Shown piece by piece: positions 1-9,545 of a stretch of DNA of 60,059 bases. Both the position numbers and the translations under genes were made by a program. Source of the DNA: Nitrospinales bacterium (GTDB lineage: Bacteria > Nitrospinota_A > UBA7883 > JACRGQ01); assembly GCA_023248495.1 (NCBI GenBank), contig JAHFEK010000010.1:1-60059 (forward strand), written 5' to 3'. Under the pieces are notes generated by a model. It worked only from the letters and a program-made list of their open reading frames with translations. It was not told where the DNA came from and ran no database searches. The number at the start of each line of letters is the position of its first letter. Position 1 is the stretch's first letter.

Positions 1-115
1 GGAAGACATGGGGGATTGGCCGTCCCGGCACACTGCCAGGGTTGTTTCAATCCCCTGCCGGTTGGCCGAGCCGCGGCCATGACCGCACAGGGCAATGAAA
101 AGCCGAGGAGGGGCC

Positions 116-2152
116 ATGAGTACCGCCGGAAAACAGCAGAGCATATTTAACAATCACCCGTTTCATTACCACATCGCGGCTATCATCATCGCCTTGCTTC
201 TCGGCGCCCTCCTTTTCCAGTTTGCCTTCATCTACCTTTCGGTCGATACGCTTTCGGAAAAGATCGCCTACCGGCTTGCCATATCAGCTCTCCTCATCAT
301 CGCTATCTCCATCCCGGTGGCGTGGCATGTTTCCCGGCGCATCTCCGGCCAGCTCGATATATTGAAGAAGCAGGCGTCCGCCATCCGCGTTTTCGATTTT
401 GATACCGACGTGGAGCTCGATACCCCGATCCGCGAGATATTCGGCCTCGGCAGGGCCATGAAGCAGATGCGCACGATGATAAAGAAGTTCATGCACGTTT
501 CCCTCGCGCTCTCGGGCGAACGCAACTTCGGCAAGCTTCTCGGCCGGGTCATCCACGAAATGCGCGAAGCGTGCGACGGGGACGGCGGCGTTATCTACCT
601 TTATGAAGGGGGCGGCGCAAAATTGAGGAAGGCGGCGCACCGCTGGACGAAGACCGGCCCCCAGGCCGAACCCGCGGAAGAGATGCCGCTCAGCGATCAG
701 AATCATCCTGTGAACATGGAGGTGCTCCGGTCCCGCACCCCAAGCCTGCACACGATAGCGCATCCCCGCCCGGCGGGGCTGGAATGCCTGGATCAGCGGT
801 ACGGCGCCGAAACCGTCCAGATGGTGGTGGTGCCGCTCCGCTCAAGCGACGATACCCCTATCGGGGTGGTTTTAAGCTTCATGGTGCCGGGGGCAACGCC
901 CCCTTCGCACGAGCGGATGGCGCTGGCGGAGGCGTTCTCCAGCGCCGCGGCCATCGCCATCGACCAGCAACGGCTGATGGAGCGGCAGAAAATACTCCTC
1001 GATTCGATGATCCAGATTATCGCCTCCGCCATCGACGCCAAAAGCCCTTACACCGGCGGCCACTGCGCGCGGGTGCCGGAGCTTGCCCTGATGCTGGCGC
1101 AGGAAGCGTGCAAAGTGAAGGAAGGGCCGCTGGCCGATTTCGAGTTCCGCACCGACGACGAATGGCGCGAATTTAAGGTGGGGGCGTGGTTGCACGACTG
1201 CGGCAAGGTGGCCACCCCCGGGCACGTGGTAGACAAAGCCACCAAGCTTGAAACGGTTTTCAACCGCATCCACGAGATACGCACCCGGTTCGAGGTGCTG
1301 CTCCGTGACGCGGAGATCGAGCGGATGCAGGCCATCCACGAGCGGGGTATCCCGCGGGCCGAGGCCGGCGCGGCGTACGAAAAAAGAAAGGCGGAACTGA
1401 CCGCCGATTTCGCCTTCGTGGCGGAAAGCAATATCGGCGGCGAGTTCATGTCGCCGGACAAGATCGAACGTCTGAACAAGATAGCCCAAAATACCTGGCT
1501 AAGGAACTTCGACGACCGCTTGGGCCTTTCGTACGAGGAATTGCGCATTTATGAAAAGGAACCGGCCGCGCCTCTACCCGCGCTCGAACACTTGCTGGCG
1601 GACAAGCCGCACCACTTGGTGGAGCACACCGCCAGCAGGGCGGACGACCCCAAATACGGTTTCCGTCTCAAGGTGCCCGAATACCAGTACAACCACGGCG
1701 AGTTGCACAACCTGGGCATCGGGCGCGGCACGCTTTCCGAAGAGGAGCGGTACAAGATCAACGAGCACACCATCCATACCATCCACATGCTGGAGCAGAT
1801 GCCGTTGCCCGAGAATCTGAAGCGCATCCCGGAATACGCGGGGACGCACCACGAAACGCTCACCGGCAGCGGCTATCCGCGTAAGCTGGAGGCGAAGGAC
1901 CTCTCGGTGCCGTCGAAAATTATGGCTATCGCCGACATTTTCGAGGCGCTCACCGCGTGCGACCGTCCGTACAAGAAGGCCAAACCGCTCTCGGAGGCGG
2001 TGAAGATACTCAGCTTCTTCAAAAAGGACGGGCATATCGACCCGATGTTGTTCGACCTTTTCCTCACCACGGGCACTTACAAGACCTATGCCGTCCGCTA
2101 CCTTCGCCCGGAACAGATAGACGAAGTGGACATCTCGAAGTACTTGGGGTGA
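116..2152 (+). CDS. Membrane GAF / HD-GYP phosphohydrolase
   Basis: Predicted 678-residue inner-membrane signalling protein, probably a cyclic-di-nucleotide phosphodiesterase. Two membrane segments lie at about residues 20-42 and 55-75, followed by a HAMP-like linker, a GAF-like domain (about 135-285) and an HD-GYP domain to the C-terminus. The metal-binding HDCGK is at H360-D361, the HHE at 578-580, and GSGYP at 584-588 stands where GTGYP is usual. About 150 residues are inserted between the HD and HH motifs; this begins with a DKATKLETV stretch that I recall from a recognised subfamily. The ATG at 116 is preferred over one at 95 because a GAGGAGG ribosome-binding site lies just before it. 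A 9-bp GC hairpin (2158-2180) follows the stop. The substrate is inferred from the family. Confidence 0.9.
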   Translation: MSTAGKQQSIFNNHPFHYHIAAIIIALLLGALLFQFAFIYLSVDTLSEKIAYRLAISALLIIAISIPVAWHVSRRISGQLDILKKQASAIRVFDFDTDVELDTPIREIFGLGRAMKQMRTMIKKFMHVSLALSGERNFGKLLGRVIHEMREACDGDGGVIYLYEGGGAKLRKAAHRWTKTGPQAEPAEEMPLSDQNHPVNMEVLRSRTPSLHTIAHPRPAGLECLDQRYGAETVQMVVVPLRSSDDTPIGVVLSFMVPGATPPSHERMALAEAFSSAAAIAIDQQRLMERQKILLDSMIQIIASAIDAKSPYTGGHCARVPELALMLAQEACKVKEGPLADFEFRTDDEWREFKVGAWLHDCGKVATPGHVVDKATKLETVFNRIHEIRTRFEVLLRDAEIERMQAIHERGIPRAEAGAAYEKRKAELTADFAFVAESNIGGEFMSPDKIERLNKIAQNTWLRNFDDRLGLSYEELRIYEKEPAAPLPALEHLLADKPHHLVEHTASRADDPKYGFRLKVPEYQYNHGELHNLGIGRGTLSEEERYKINEHTIHTIHMLEQMPLPENLKRIPEYAGTHHETLTGSGYPRKLEAKDLSVPSKIMAIADIFEALTACDRPYKKAKPLSEAVKILSFFKKDGHIDPMLFDLFLTTGTYKTYAVRYLRPEQIDEVDISKYLG

Positions 2153-2157
2153 CCACT

Positions 2158-2180
2158 CCGGCGGGGGACTTCCCCGCCGG
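2158..2180 (+). terminator. GC-rich hairpin after the HD-GYP gene
   Basis: Perfect 9-bp inverted repeat (2158-2166 with 2172-2180, 5-nt loop) six bases past the stop codon. There is no T-run, so it may be an RNA-stabilising 3' end rather than a classic intrinsic terminator. Confidence 0.4.
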
Positions 2181-2315
2181 TACCGCTCCGGTTTCACGCA
2201 CCGTTTCGCGTCTTTTGGGTGCGGGGAAGATGGATTCACATTTTAATATCGCCATAGGCACCGCATGGCTCATGCGGGAGTCGTTGAATGGGCGGTCGGA
2301 TAGTCCATTTTGAAA

Positions 2316-2357
2316 AATTAGGCATAACGTGTCGTTTGCGACACGTTATGCTTAATT
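2316..2357 (-). terminator. Intrinsic terminator of tRNA-Leu
   Basis: A perfect 13-bp stem (2322-2334 with 2339-2351, loop TTTG) extends through A/T pairs to about 2316-2357. Read on the minus strand it is followed by a T-run and lies about 35 bases beyond the tRNA 3' end, the standard layout of a Rho-independent terminator. Confidence 0.75.
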
Positions 2358-2391
2358 CCACATCCCGGAAGGGACGGGTCAGGGTCAAAAA

Positions 2392-2478
2392 TGGTGCCGA
2401 AGAGAAGACTCGAACTTCCACACCCTTACGGGCACAAGATCCTGAATCTTGCGTGTCTACCAGTTCCACCACTTCGGC
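2392..2478 (-). tRNA. tRNA-Leu (anticodon CAG)
   Basis: An 87-nt class II tRNA. The acceptor stem pairs GCCGAAG with CTTCGGC. The D-loop region carries GGTAGACACGC as in leucine tRNAs, the anticodon stem CAAGA/TCTTG holds the loop TTCAGGA with anticodon CAG, a long variable arm follows, and the T-loop is GTTCGAGTC. The 3' CCA is encoded. It has its own promoter and terminator. No integrase or direct repeat adjoins it, so there is no sign of use as an attachment site. Confidence 0.97.
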
Positions 2479-2488
2479 ACGAACAGGT

Positions 2489-2516
2489 ATTATCTCCAAC
2501 GGTGGATATTTTTCAA
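2489..2516 (-). promoter_or_regulatory. Promoter of tRNA-Leu
   Basis: On the minus strand, -35 TTGAAA (2511-2516) and -10 GATAAT (2489-2494) are separated by 16 bp, ten bases upstream of the tRNA 5' end. The 16-bp spacing matches the three rRNA promoters at the end of the window. Confidence 0.75.
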
Positions 2517-2654
2517 GCACCGAATTGCGTTCGTGTGCGCTAACCGACCGATCCTATCCCGCTCACGGTGCGGGGTGCACAATTAATTTAACCAGCCCCG
2601 GCGTCAAACCCTTGAATTTGCATCAACTCGCCTTCGCTTCCGGAAAACGCGGTG

Positions 2655-2683
2655 TTGAGGGGCGGCGAAATAGAAAGTAGAAT
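2655..2683 (+). promoter_or_regulatory. Probable leaderless promoter of gpmI
   Basis: -35 TTGAGG (2655-2660), a 17-bp spacer and -10 TAGAAT (2678-2683). The ATG at 2691 follows the -10 by only 7 bases, so transcription should begin at or next to the start codon. Confidence 0.5.
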
Positions 2684-2690
2684 GCAGGGC

Positions 2691-4238
2691 ATGGATACTA
2701 TCAACGGCAAGCCAGTGCTTCTTTGCATTCTGGATGGATGGGGACACGCCGACGCGGTGAAGGGGAACCCCCTAAAAATCGCGAAGATGCCGACATTCGA
2801 ATTTCTCGACCGGGAGTTTCCCCCGATATTCATCGACGCCTCCGGCGAGGCCGTCGGGTTGCCCGAAGGCCAGATGGGGAACAGCGAAGTGGGGCACCTG
2901 AACATCGGCGCCGGGCGGGTGATCCGCCAAGAGCTTCCCCGCATCAACCATGCCATCAAGGACGGCTATTTTTTTAAAAACCCGGTTATCGACGCCGCCG
3001 TCAAAAAGGCAAAGGCCGGCGGCGCGAAGTACCACCTCATCGGTCTCCTGTCGGATGGCGGCGTGCACAGCCACATCGAGCACCTGATCGCCTTCCTCAA
3101 AAAAGCGAAGGGCGGGGGGCTGGATCGTGTCTACGTCCACGCGCTGATGGATGGCCGCGACACCTCCCCCACCAGCGGGGCGGACTACATGCGCCAGCTG
3201 CAAGCCGCTATCAAAGAGGTGGGCTGTGGCCGCGTGGCAACCGTTATCGGCCGCTACTACGGCATGGATCGCGATAACCGGTGGGATCGCGTGGAAAAAG
3301 CGTTTGACGCGATGGCGCTGGGCCACGCGGAACAAACGGGCCGCGACCCGGTAAAGGCACTCGAAGAAAGTTACGCCGCCGGGGTGACGGACGAATTCAT
3401 AAAGCCGATAGTGATGACGGATGAAGCGGGCGCGCCCATCGCAACCATCGATGACGGCGACGTGGTGCAGTTTTTCAATTTCCGTTCCGACCGGGTGCGG
3501 GAGATGGTGAAGGCGCTGATCGAACCGGATTTTAAAAACTTCGCGCGGAAAAAAACGCCGCGCGTACACGTTTACAGCCTGACCGAGTACAGCAAGGAGT
3601 TCACCTTTCCGGCGGCGTTTGAGAACCGCCCGCCGGCCAACACCTTGGGGGAAGTGCTGGCGCATCGCGGCATCTCCCAGTTTCGCACCGCCGAGACGGA
3701 AAAATACGCCCACGTCACCTTCTTCTTCAACGGTGGCGTGGAGAAGCAGTTCCCGGGTGAAGAGCGGAAGTTGATCCCCTCGCCGGGCGTCGCCACCTAC
3801 GATCTCCAGCCGGAGATGAGCGCCGAGCTGGTGACCGACGAGGTGGTGCACGCCGTCACCTCCGGCCGGTTCCCGGTGGTCATTGTGAATATCGCCAACG
3901 GCGATATGGTGGGGCACACCGGTGTGTTCGCCGCGGCGGTAAAGGCGGCGGAGACCGTTGATGACTGCGTGGCGCGGATGATAGAGGCGGTGAAAAAGGG
4001 GGGCGGCTGGATGATTATCACCGCCGACCACGGCAACATTGAGGAGATGCTCGACGCGAAAGGCGATCCAATGACGCAGCACAGCACCAATCGGGTGCCG
4101 TTCTATGTGTACGGCCCGCGCCGCCTGCCGTTGACGGGGGATGGCGGCGCGCTCTGCGACATCGCCCCCACCATGCTCAAGCTGATGGGCGTGCCACAGC
4201 CGCCGGAAATGACCGGCCGCCCGCTCGTGATCGTTTGA
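2691..4238 (+). CDS. gpmI: 2,3-bisphosphoglycerate-independent phosphoglycerate mutase
   Basis: Cytoplasmic glycolytic/gluconeogenic enzyme that interconverts 3- and 2-phosphoglycerate using two metal ions. The 515-residue length matches the family (E. coli GpmI 514). Visible motifs are CILDGWG at the N-terminus, the GNSEVGHLNIGAGR segment that carries the phosphorylated serine, VHSHIEHL, GRDTSPTSG, IGRYYGMDRD, FRSDR, and the C-terminal metal site TADHGNIE. An in-frame GTG at 2652 and an ATG at 2682 exist, but 2691 gives the normal family N-terminus and fits the promoter. It heads an operon with ubiD (4-bp gap) and trpC. Confidence 0.97.
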   Translation: MDTINGKPVLLCILDGWGHADAVKGNPLKIAKMPTFEFLDREFPPIFIDASGEAVGLPEGQMGNSEVGHLNIGAGRVIRQELPRINHAIKDGYFFKNPVIDAAVKKAKAGGAKYHLIGLLSDGGVHSHIEHLIAFLKKAKGGGLDRVYVHALMDGRDTSPTSGADYMRQLQAAIKEVGCGRVATVIGRYYGMDRDNRWDRVEKAFDAMALGHAEQTGRDPVKALEESYAAGVTDEFIKPIVMTDEAGAPIATIDDGDVVQFFNFRSDRVREMVKALIEPDFKNFARKKTPRVHVYSLTEYSKEFTFPAAFENRPPANTLGEVLAHRGISQFRTAETEKYAHVTFFFNGGVEKQFPGEERKLIPSPGVATYDLQPEMSAELVTDEVVHAVTSGRFPVVIVNIANGDMVGHTGVFAAAVKAAETVDDCVARMIEAVKKGGGWMIITADHGNIEEMLDAKGDPMTQHSTNRVPFYVYGPRRLPLTGDGGALCDIAPTMLKLMGVPQPPEMTGRPLVIV

Positions 4239-4242
4239 CCCG

Positions 4243-6066
4243 ATGACCAAGCGCCGCACCTACGGAAACCTCGGGCAGTTCATCGCCGCGCTTGAAGCGG
4301 CGGGGGAACTGATCCGCGTGAAAGAGCGGGTCAGTCCCATCCTCGAAATCACCGAAATCGCCGACCGGATGAGCAAACTCCCCGGTGGCGGCAAAGCGCT
4401 GCTGTTTGAAAACGTGGAAGGGAGCGCCATGCCGCTGCTTATCAACGCCTACGGCAGCCACCGGCGCATGGCGATGGCGCTGGGCGTTTCGGCGTTGAAG
4501 GAAATCGCCGACCAGATAGAAGGGCTGCTGCACATGGCCGCGCCTGAATCGCTGGCGGACAAGGTCGCCATGCTGGGTACATTGTTCGACCTGGCGAAGT
4601 TTCCGCCGCGCAAAATCGGCGGCGCGGCCCCTTGCCATGAGGTGGTATATACCGGCGACGCGGTTGACCTGTCGCTTCTGCCGGCGCTGCAATGCTGGCC
4701 GGATGACGCGGGACGGTTCATTACCTTCCCGCTGGTGTTCACGCAAAGCCTGGATGGCCGGCGCAACATCGGCATGTACCGGATGCAGCTGTTTGATAAA
4801 AAAACCACCGGCATGCACTGGCATATCCACAAAGACGGCGCCCACAATTTCCATGATTACAAACGCGCGGGGAAGCGGATGGAAGTGGCGGTTGCCATCG
4901 GCACCGATCCGGTGGTCACCTACGCCGCCACCGCTCCGATGCCGCGCGGCATCGACGAACTGCTGTTGGCGGGGCTGATACGCAAAAAGCCGGTGACGCT
5001 CGCAAAGTGCAAGACCATTGATATGTGGGTGCCCGCCGAAGCGGAAATCATCATCGAAGGATACGTCGACCCGGCGGAGGAGTTCCGCATGGAGGGGCCG
5101 TTTGGCGATCACACCGGCTACTATTCGCTGGCGGACTATTATCCGGTCTTCCACGTCACCGCCGTTACGCACCGGCGCAGCCCGGTGTATTTCACCACCA
5201 TCGTCGGCAAGCCGCCAATGGAAGATTGCTACATGGGGCGCGCCACCAGCGATATTTTTCTGCCGATGCTCCGCACCGTTTCGCCGGAGGTGAAGGATAT
5301 GGATTTGCCGTGGGAAGGGGTTTTTCACAACTGCGTCATCGTCTCGATGGAGAAGCGGTTTCCCGCCGCCGCGCACCGGTTGATGAACGCGATGTGGGGC
5401 GCGGGGCAGATGAGCTTCGCCAAGATGATTCTGGCGGTGGACGAAGGGGTGGACGTGCGCGATCACCGCGCCGTCTTCCGGCTGCTGATGGATACCCTCG
5501 ACATCGGCGAGGATCTCTTTTACAGCGAAGGGGTGCTGGATGTGCTGGATCATTCGTCTCCCGTGCCGATGCGCGGCGGCAAACTGGGGATTGACGCCAC
5601 ACCGCGACTGGCGGGGGAATCGCCGCGCCGCCAGCCGGAGTTGAAACCGGTGGATGAAGCGGCCATCGCCGCCGCGGTCAAGGCCGAAGGGGGCTTGGGG
5701 TATTGCATCCCCGAAAAGGGAACCGGAAACCGCGTGCTGATTGTCAGCATCGACAAGACATTGCCGCGTCAGGGGCAAACCGCCGGAGCGAAGCTTTTGA
5801 CGGGCACCGCCGGAAAAATGGTGAACATCGTGGTAGTGGTGGATAACGAGATCGGGCCAAAAGATCTTTCAACCGTGACGTGGAAGGTGTTTAATAATAC
5901 CGACCCGCGCCGCGATTTCATCCGGCGGGAGGGGACGCTTGTTATCGACGCGACGAAAAAGATACCGGAAGAGGGGCACATGCGCGAATGGCCGGAAGAC
6001 CTTTCGATGTCCCCGGCAATAAAGGAGAAGGTGGAGCCGCTATGGCAGAAAATAAAACCGGCGTGA
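4243..6066 (+). CDS. UbiD-family prenylated-FMN decarboxylase
   Basis: A 607-residue member of the UbiD decarboxylase family, which uses prenylated FMN to decarboxylate aromatic or unsaturated acids. Family hallmarks are the YRMQLFDKKTTGMHWH segment, KDGAHNFHDYK, the EGPFGDHTGYYS region with active-site acidic residues, and GRATSDIF. At 607 residues it is longer than E. coli UbiD (497) and closer to the long UbiD proteins linked to menaquinone synthesis by the futalosine route (MqnL type). No other quinone gene is nearby, so the substrate cannot be fixed; ubiquinone, menaquinone and other aromatic acids are all possible. It starts 4 bp after gpmI and overlaps trpC by 25 bp. Confidence 0.9.
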   Translation: MTKRRTYGNLGQFIAALEAAGELIRVKERVSPILEITEIADRMSKLPGGGKALLFENVEGSAMPLLINAYGSHRRMAMALGVSALKEIADQIEGLLHMAAPESLADKVAMLGTLFDLAKFPPRKIGGAAPCHEVVYTGDAVDLSLLPALQCWPDDAGRFITFPLVFTQSLDGRRNIGMYRMQLFDKKTTGMHWHIHKDGAHNFHDYKRAGKRMEVAVAIGTDPVVTYAATAPMPRGIDELLLAGLIRKKPVTLAKCKTIDMWVPAEAEIIIEGYVDPAEEFRMEGPFGDHTGYYSLADYYPVFHVTAVTHRRSPVYFTTIVGKPPMEDCYMGRATSDIFLPMLRTVSPEVKDMDLPWEGVFHNCVIVSMEKRFPAAAHRLMNAMWGAGQMSFAKMILAVDEGVDVRDHRAVFRLLMDTLDIGEDLFYSEGVLDVLDHSSPVPMRGGKLGIDATPRLAGESPRRQPELKPVDEAAIAAAVKAEGGLGYCIPEKGTGNRVLIVSIDKTLPRQGQTAGAKLLTGTAGKMVNIVVVVDNEIGPKDLSTVTWKVFNNTDPRRDFIRREGTLVIDATKKIPEEGHMREWPEDLSMSPAIKEKVEPLWQKIKPA

Positions 6067-6854
6067 TTCATCCGCTGCTGAAGCGGATATTGGATAACAA
6101 GCGGGAAGAGGTGCACCACACCCGCGGCATCGTGCCGATTTATGACATGAAGAAAAAGGCCGAGGACGCTGATAAGACGCGCCCCTTCGCCGGCGGCATT
6201 CTGGCCGTTAAAACCAAGCGCAAGATCATCGCCGAGATAAAGCGCATCTCGCCGGGCAACGCACAGTTCCGCAAGGATTTTGATCCCGCCGCCATCGGCA
6301 AAAGCTACGAAGCCAACGGCGCGGCCGCCATCTCGGTGCTCACCGATACGGTTTTTTTCGGCGGGTCGTTGGGGGTTTTGGCTCAAGTGAAAGATGCGGT
6401 ATCGCTGCCGGTGTTGCGCAAGGATTTCATCATAGACCCGTACCAGATATACGAGGCGCGCGCGTGGGGGGCTGACGCAGTGTTGCTGATGGCGGTGAAT
6501 TTCGCGTCGAAAGATGAATTTCAGGACATGATCGGTATCGCGCACGAGGTGGGCATCGAGCCGTTGCTCGAAATCCACGGCGCGGAGGAAACGGCATGGC
6601 TGCCCGAAGGCCGGCACGCGGTTGGCATCAATAACCGCGATTTCAGGGATCCGGATTTAAAGGTGGACACCGGCACTGCTAAAAAAGTTGGGCCGTTGGT
6701 GAAAAAAGCCCGCCTGCTGATTAGCGAAAGCGGCATCACCAGCGCCTACATGATGGACGAATTGATGGGGCAGGGCATCGACGCCTTCCTCATCGGCAAC
6801 GCCCTGATGCGCGACGCCGATCCCGGCCTCGCCCTCGCCCAGTTGTTGAAATAA
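6042..6854 (+). CDS. trpC: Indole-3-glycerol phosphate synthase
   Basis: Catalyses the ring-closing step of tryptophan synthesis (CdRP to indole-3-glycerol phosphate). The 270-residue TIM barrel has the usual motifs: DNKREEV at the start, EIKRISPG with the catalytic lysine, VLRKDFIIDPYQIYEA, LLEIH, GINNRDF and ISESGI. The ATG at 6042 is chosen over 5988 because the family N-terminus begins there. It stands apart from any trp operon and is translationally coupled to a UbiD gene, an unusual partner. Confidence 0.95.
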   Translation: MAENKTGVIHPLLKRILDNKREEVHHTRGIVPIYDMKKKAEDADKTRPFAGGILAVKTKRKIIAEIKRISPGNAQFRKDFDPAAIGKSYEANGAAAISVLTDTVFFGGSLGVLAQVKDAVSLPVLRKDFIIDPYQIYEARAWGADAVLLMAVNFASKDEFQDMIGIAHEVGIEPLLEIHGAEETAWLPEGRHAVGINNRDFRDPDLKVDTGTAKKVGPLVKKARLLISESGITSAYMMDELMGQGIDAFLIGNALMRDADPGLALAQLLK

Positions 6855-6877
6855 TTTTTTCGGATTGTTGTGCACCT

Positions 6878-6972
6878 TCCGTCATCCTGAGCTGCTGGCG
6901 AAGTATCCCTTTCCGGAAAGAGATTCTTCGCGGAGTTTACACTGAGCGTAGCGAACGTGCTCAGAATGACCG
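6878..6972. repeat. Dispersed intergenic repeat, family C copy 1
   Basis: The sequence runs GTCATCCTGAGC ... GAGATTCTTCGC ... CTCAGAATGAC. The same ordered blocks recur in diverged form at 48119-48246. It lies between convergent trpC and mreD. The type (a 'TCATCCTGAGC...CTCAGAATGAC' element) is familiar from intergenic regions of many bacterial genomes; its function is unknown. Confidence 0.6.
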
Positions 6973-6998
6973 GAACGGGGACGCCGCCCGAAAGGTTA

Positions 6999-7505
6999 TC
7001 AGGCGTCGCGGATATTGAGGAGGCGGCGCAACCTGGTTTCGAGGGCGATCAGGAATGAGAAGAGCGGCAGGCCCACCGCGAGATTATAGAGCGCTTGCAG
7101 GATCATCTGGCCGATGTCGCTTAAGAAGCCGGGGTGGTAATCGAAAAACGACATGGCGTAGTTGCGGAAGATGAGGCCGTTGATGAACGTGGCCGCGCTG
7201 ATTGTGATAATCCAGCTGCCGGGATTGTTCCATTCCAGCAGATGACTTTCCTTCAGCCAGCCAGCCAGCAGTCCAATGAGCCCCTTTGAAAGAAGATTGA
7301 TGCCCATCATTCCAAATGATGCAACATCCTGCAACAGGCCGCCGAGTACGCCGCTGTCCACGCCCCCGTACCGCCCGTGACGGAGGGCGAACCAAATTGT
7401 GGCGAGCAGCGCGGTATCCGGCGCAATGGACGCGTACATGCGCAGCACGCTGGTTTGAAGGATGAAGAGGAAGAAGAAGACGGCAATCTGCGCTATTGAT
7501 ATCAT
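6999..7505 (-). CDS. mreD: Rod shape-determining protein MreD
   Basis: A 168-residue hydrophobic protein with about five to six membrane spans, a subunit of the elongasome that links MreB filaments to cell-wall synthesis. The identification rests on length, hydrophobic profile, the GGLLQDVASFGMMGINLL segment typical of MreD, and position after mreB and mreC. Its ATG overlaps the mreC stop by 4 bp (ATGA). Confidence 0.9.
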   Translation of the reverse strand: MISIAQIAVFFFLFILQTSVLRMYASIAPDTALLATIWFALRHGRYGGVDSGVLGGLLQDVASFGMMGINLLSKGLIGLLAGWLKESHLLEWNNPGSWIITISAATFINGLIFRNYAMSFFDYHPGFLSDIGQMILQALYNLAVGLPLFSFLIALETRLRRLLNIRDA

Positions 7506-8362
7506 CTTTTCCTTGGCCCCTCACTCTTGAGTTCATTGGGGATAATGAGCGGGACGGCGGAAACAATAACCTCCTCCAAATGCTCGAGGTCGGCGGCGGG
7601 CGCCATCTCCGCCTTGAAGAAAAGTTTGCTGGAACCGGCTTCCAGCGTGACGATGCGCCCCACGGGCAGCCCCGCGGGGTAAATGCCGCCCAGCCCGGTG
7701 GAAATCAGCATATCGCCGGCTTTCACGTCGGCATTCACCGGCAGGTAGAGGATCTCGCATCGTTTGCGGTTTTGCCCCACCACCACACAGCGGGTCCGGG
7801 TGCGTTGTACGTAGCAGTCCACCGCGCTTCTCGCGTCGGTGATCATCAGCACGCGCGATGCATTCGCGGTGACGGCCACCACGCGGCCCACCATGCCCAA
7901 CCGCGTTATCACCACCATCCCTTCGCGCACCCCCTGCTCATCTCCCCGGTTTATGACCATCGTCCGGGCGATGTTGGTGGCGTCCCACGCCGCCGCTTCC
8001 GCCAGCACCGCGTTGTCCAGCGTTACGGGGGAGAAGGTTATCATCTCGTCCACGCGCCGGTATTTTTTCAGCTCTTCCCGCAGCTGGTTGTTCTTGAATG
8101 CCTGTTCATGGAACATGCGGAGCAGTTTTTCATTTTGCGCGGCCGTTTCGACGAGATAGAAGTAGCGGTGGTACCCTGCGATGACGCCGCGAACGGTGCC
8201 GGTGACCATGCTTTGGAAGGGGGTGACGGCGGCCAGGACAGCCCGCTCGATCAGATTCGGTTTTCGGTTTTCGCGGGCGTTATTGGTGAGGAGCACCGCC
8301 GCGAAAATAAGGAGGCAGAGCAGCAGGATCAGGTTTTCGTATTTTTGGAACAGGCGGCCCAT
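7502..8362 (-). CDS. mreC: Cell shape-determining protein MreC
   Basis: A 286-residue bitopic protein: one N-terminal membrane helix (about residues 10-28), a coiled coil (about 60-105) and the periplasmic double beta-barrel. Diagnostic segments are INRGDEQGVREGM, GRV with ARSAVDCYVQRTRTR, and STGLGGIYPAGLPVG. In the elongasome it activates PBP2/RodA. Second gene of mreBCD, 44 bp after mreB. Confidence 0.95.
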   Translation of the reverse strand: MGRLFQKYENLILLLCLLIFAAVLLTNNARENRKPNLIERAVLAAVTPFQSMVTGTVRGVIAGYHRYFYLVETAAQNEKLLRMFHEQAFKNNQLREELKKYRRVDEMITFSPVTLDNAVLAEAAAWDATNIARTMVINRGDEQGVREGMVVITRLGMVGRVVAVTANASRVLMITDARSAVDCYVQRTRTRCVVVGQNRKRCEILYLPVNADVKAGDMLISTGLGGIYPAGLPVGRIVTLEAGSSKLFFKAEMAPAADLEHLEEVIVSAVPLIIPNELKSEGPRKR

Positions 8363-8406
8363 GCGTTCGTTATCCTCCCGCGCAACAGTTAGGGGAGGAT
8401 GCCGTG

Positions 8407-9460
<1,054 letters not shown>

Positions 9461-9545
9461 CCGGCGTTAAATTCGCTCCCCCGCGCACATATTGGCGTGA
9501 ACTGTATCAGTATTCGGCCTTCGGCGCAATATGGGGAAGCGCGGT

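Noticed and set aside
1-94. Possible 3' end of an upstream gene
   Set aside because: All three forward frames stay open for part of the segment, but none gives a recognisable C-terminus; too short to assign.
2316-2357. Long palindrome beside tRNA-Leu considered as an attachment site or mobile-element end
   Set aside because: Position, hairpin and minus-strand T-run fit the tRNA's own terminator; no integrase, direct repeats or displaced tRNA copy.
4177-5778. Long open frame (533 codons) opposite ubiD
   Set aside because: Antisense shadow in GC-rich DNA. Its translation is His/Arg-rich without domains, and ubiD is well supported on the other strand.
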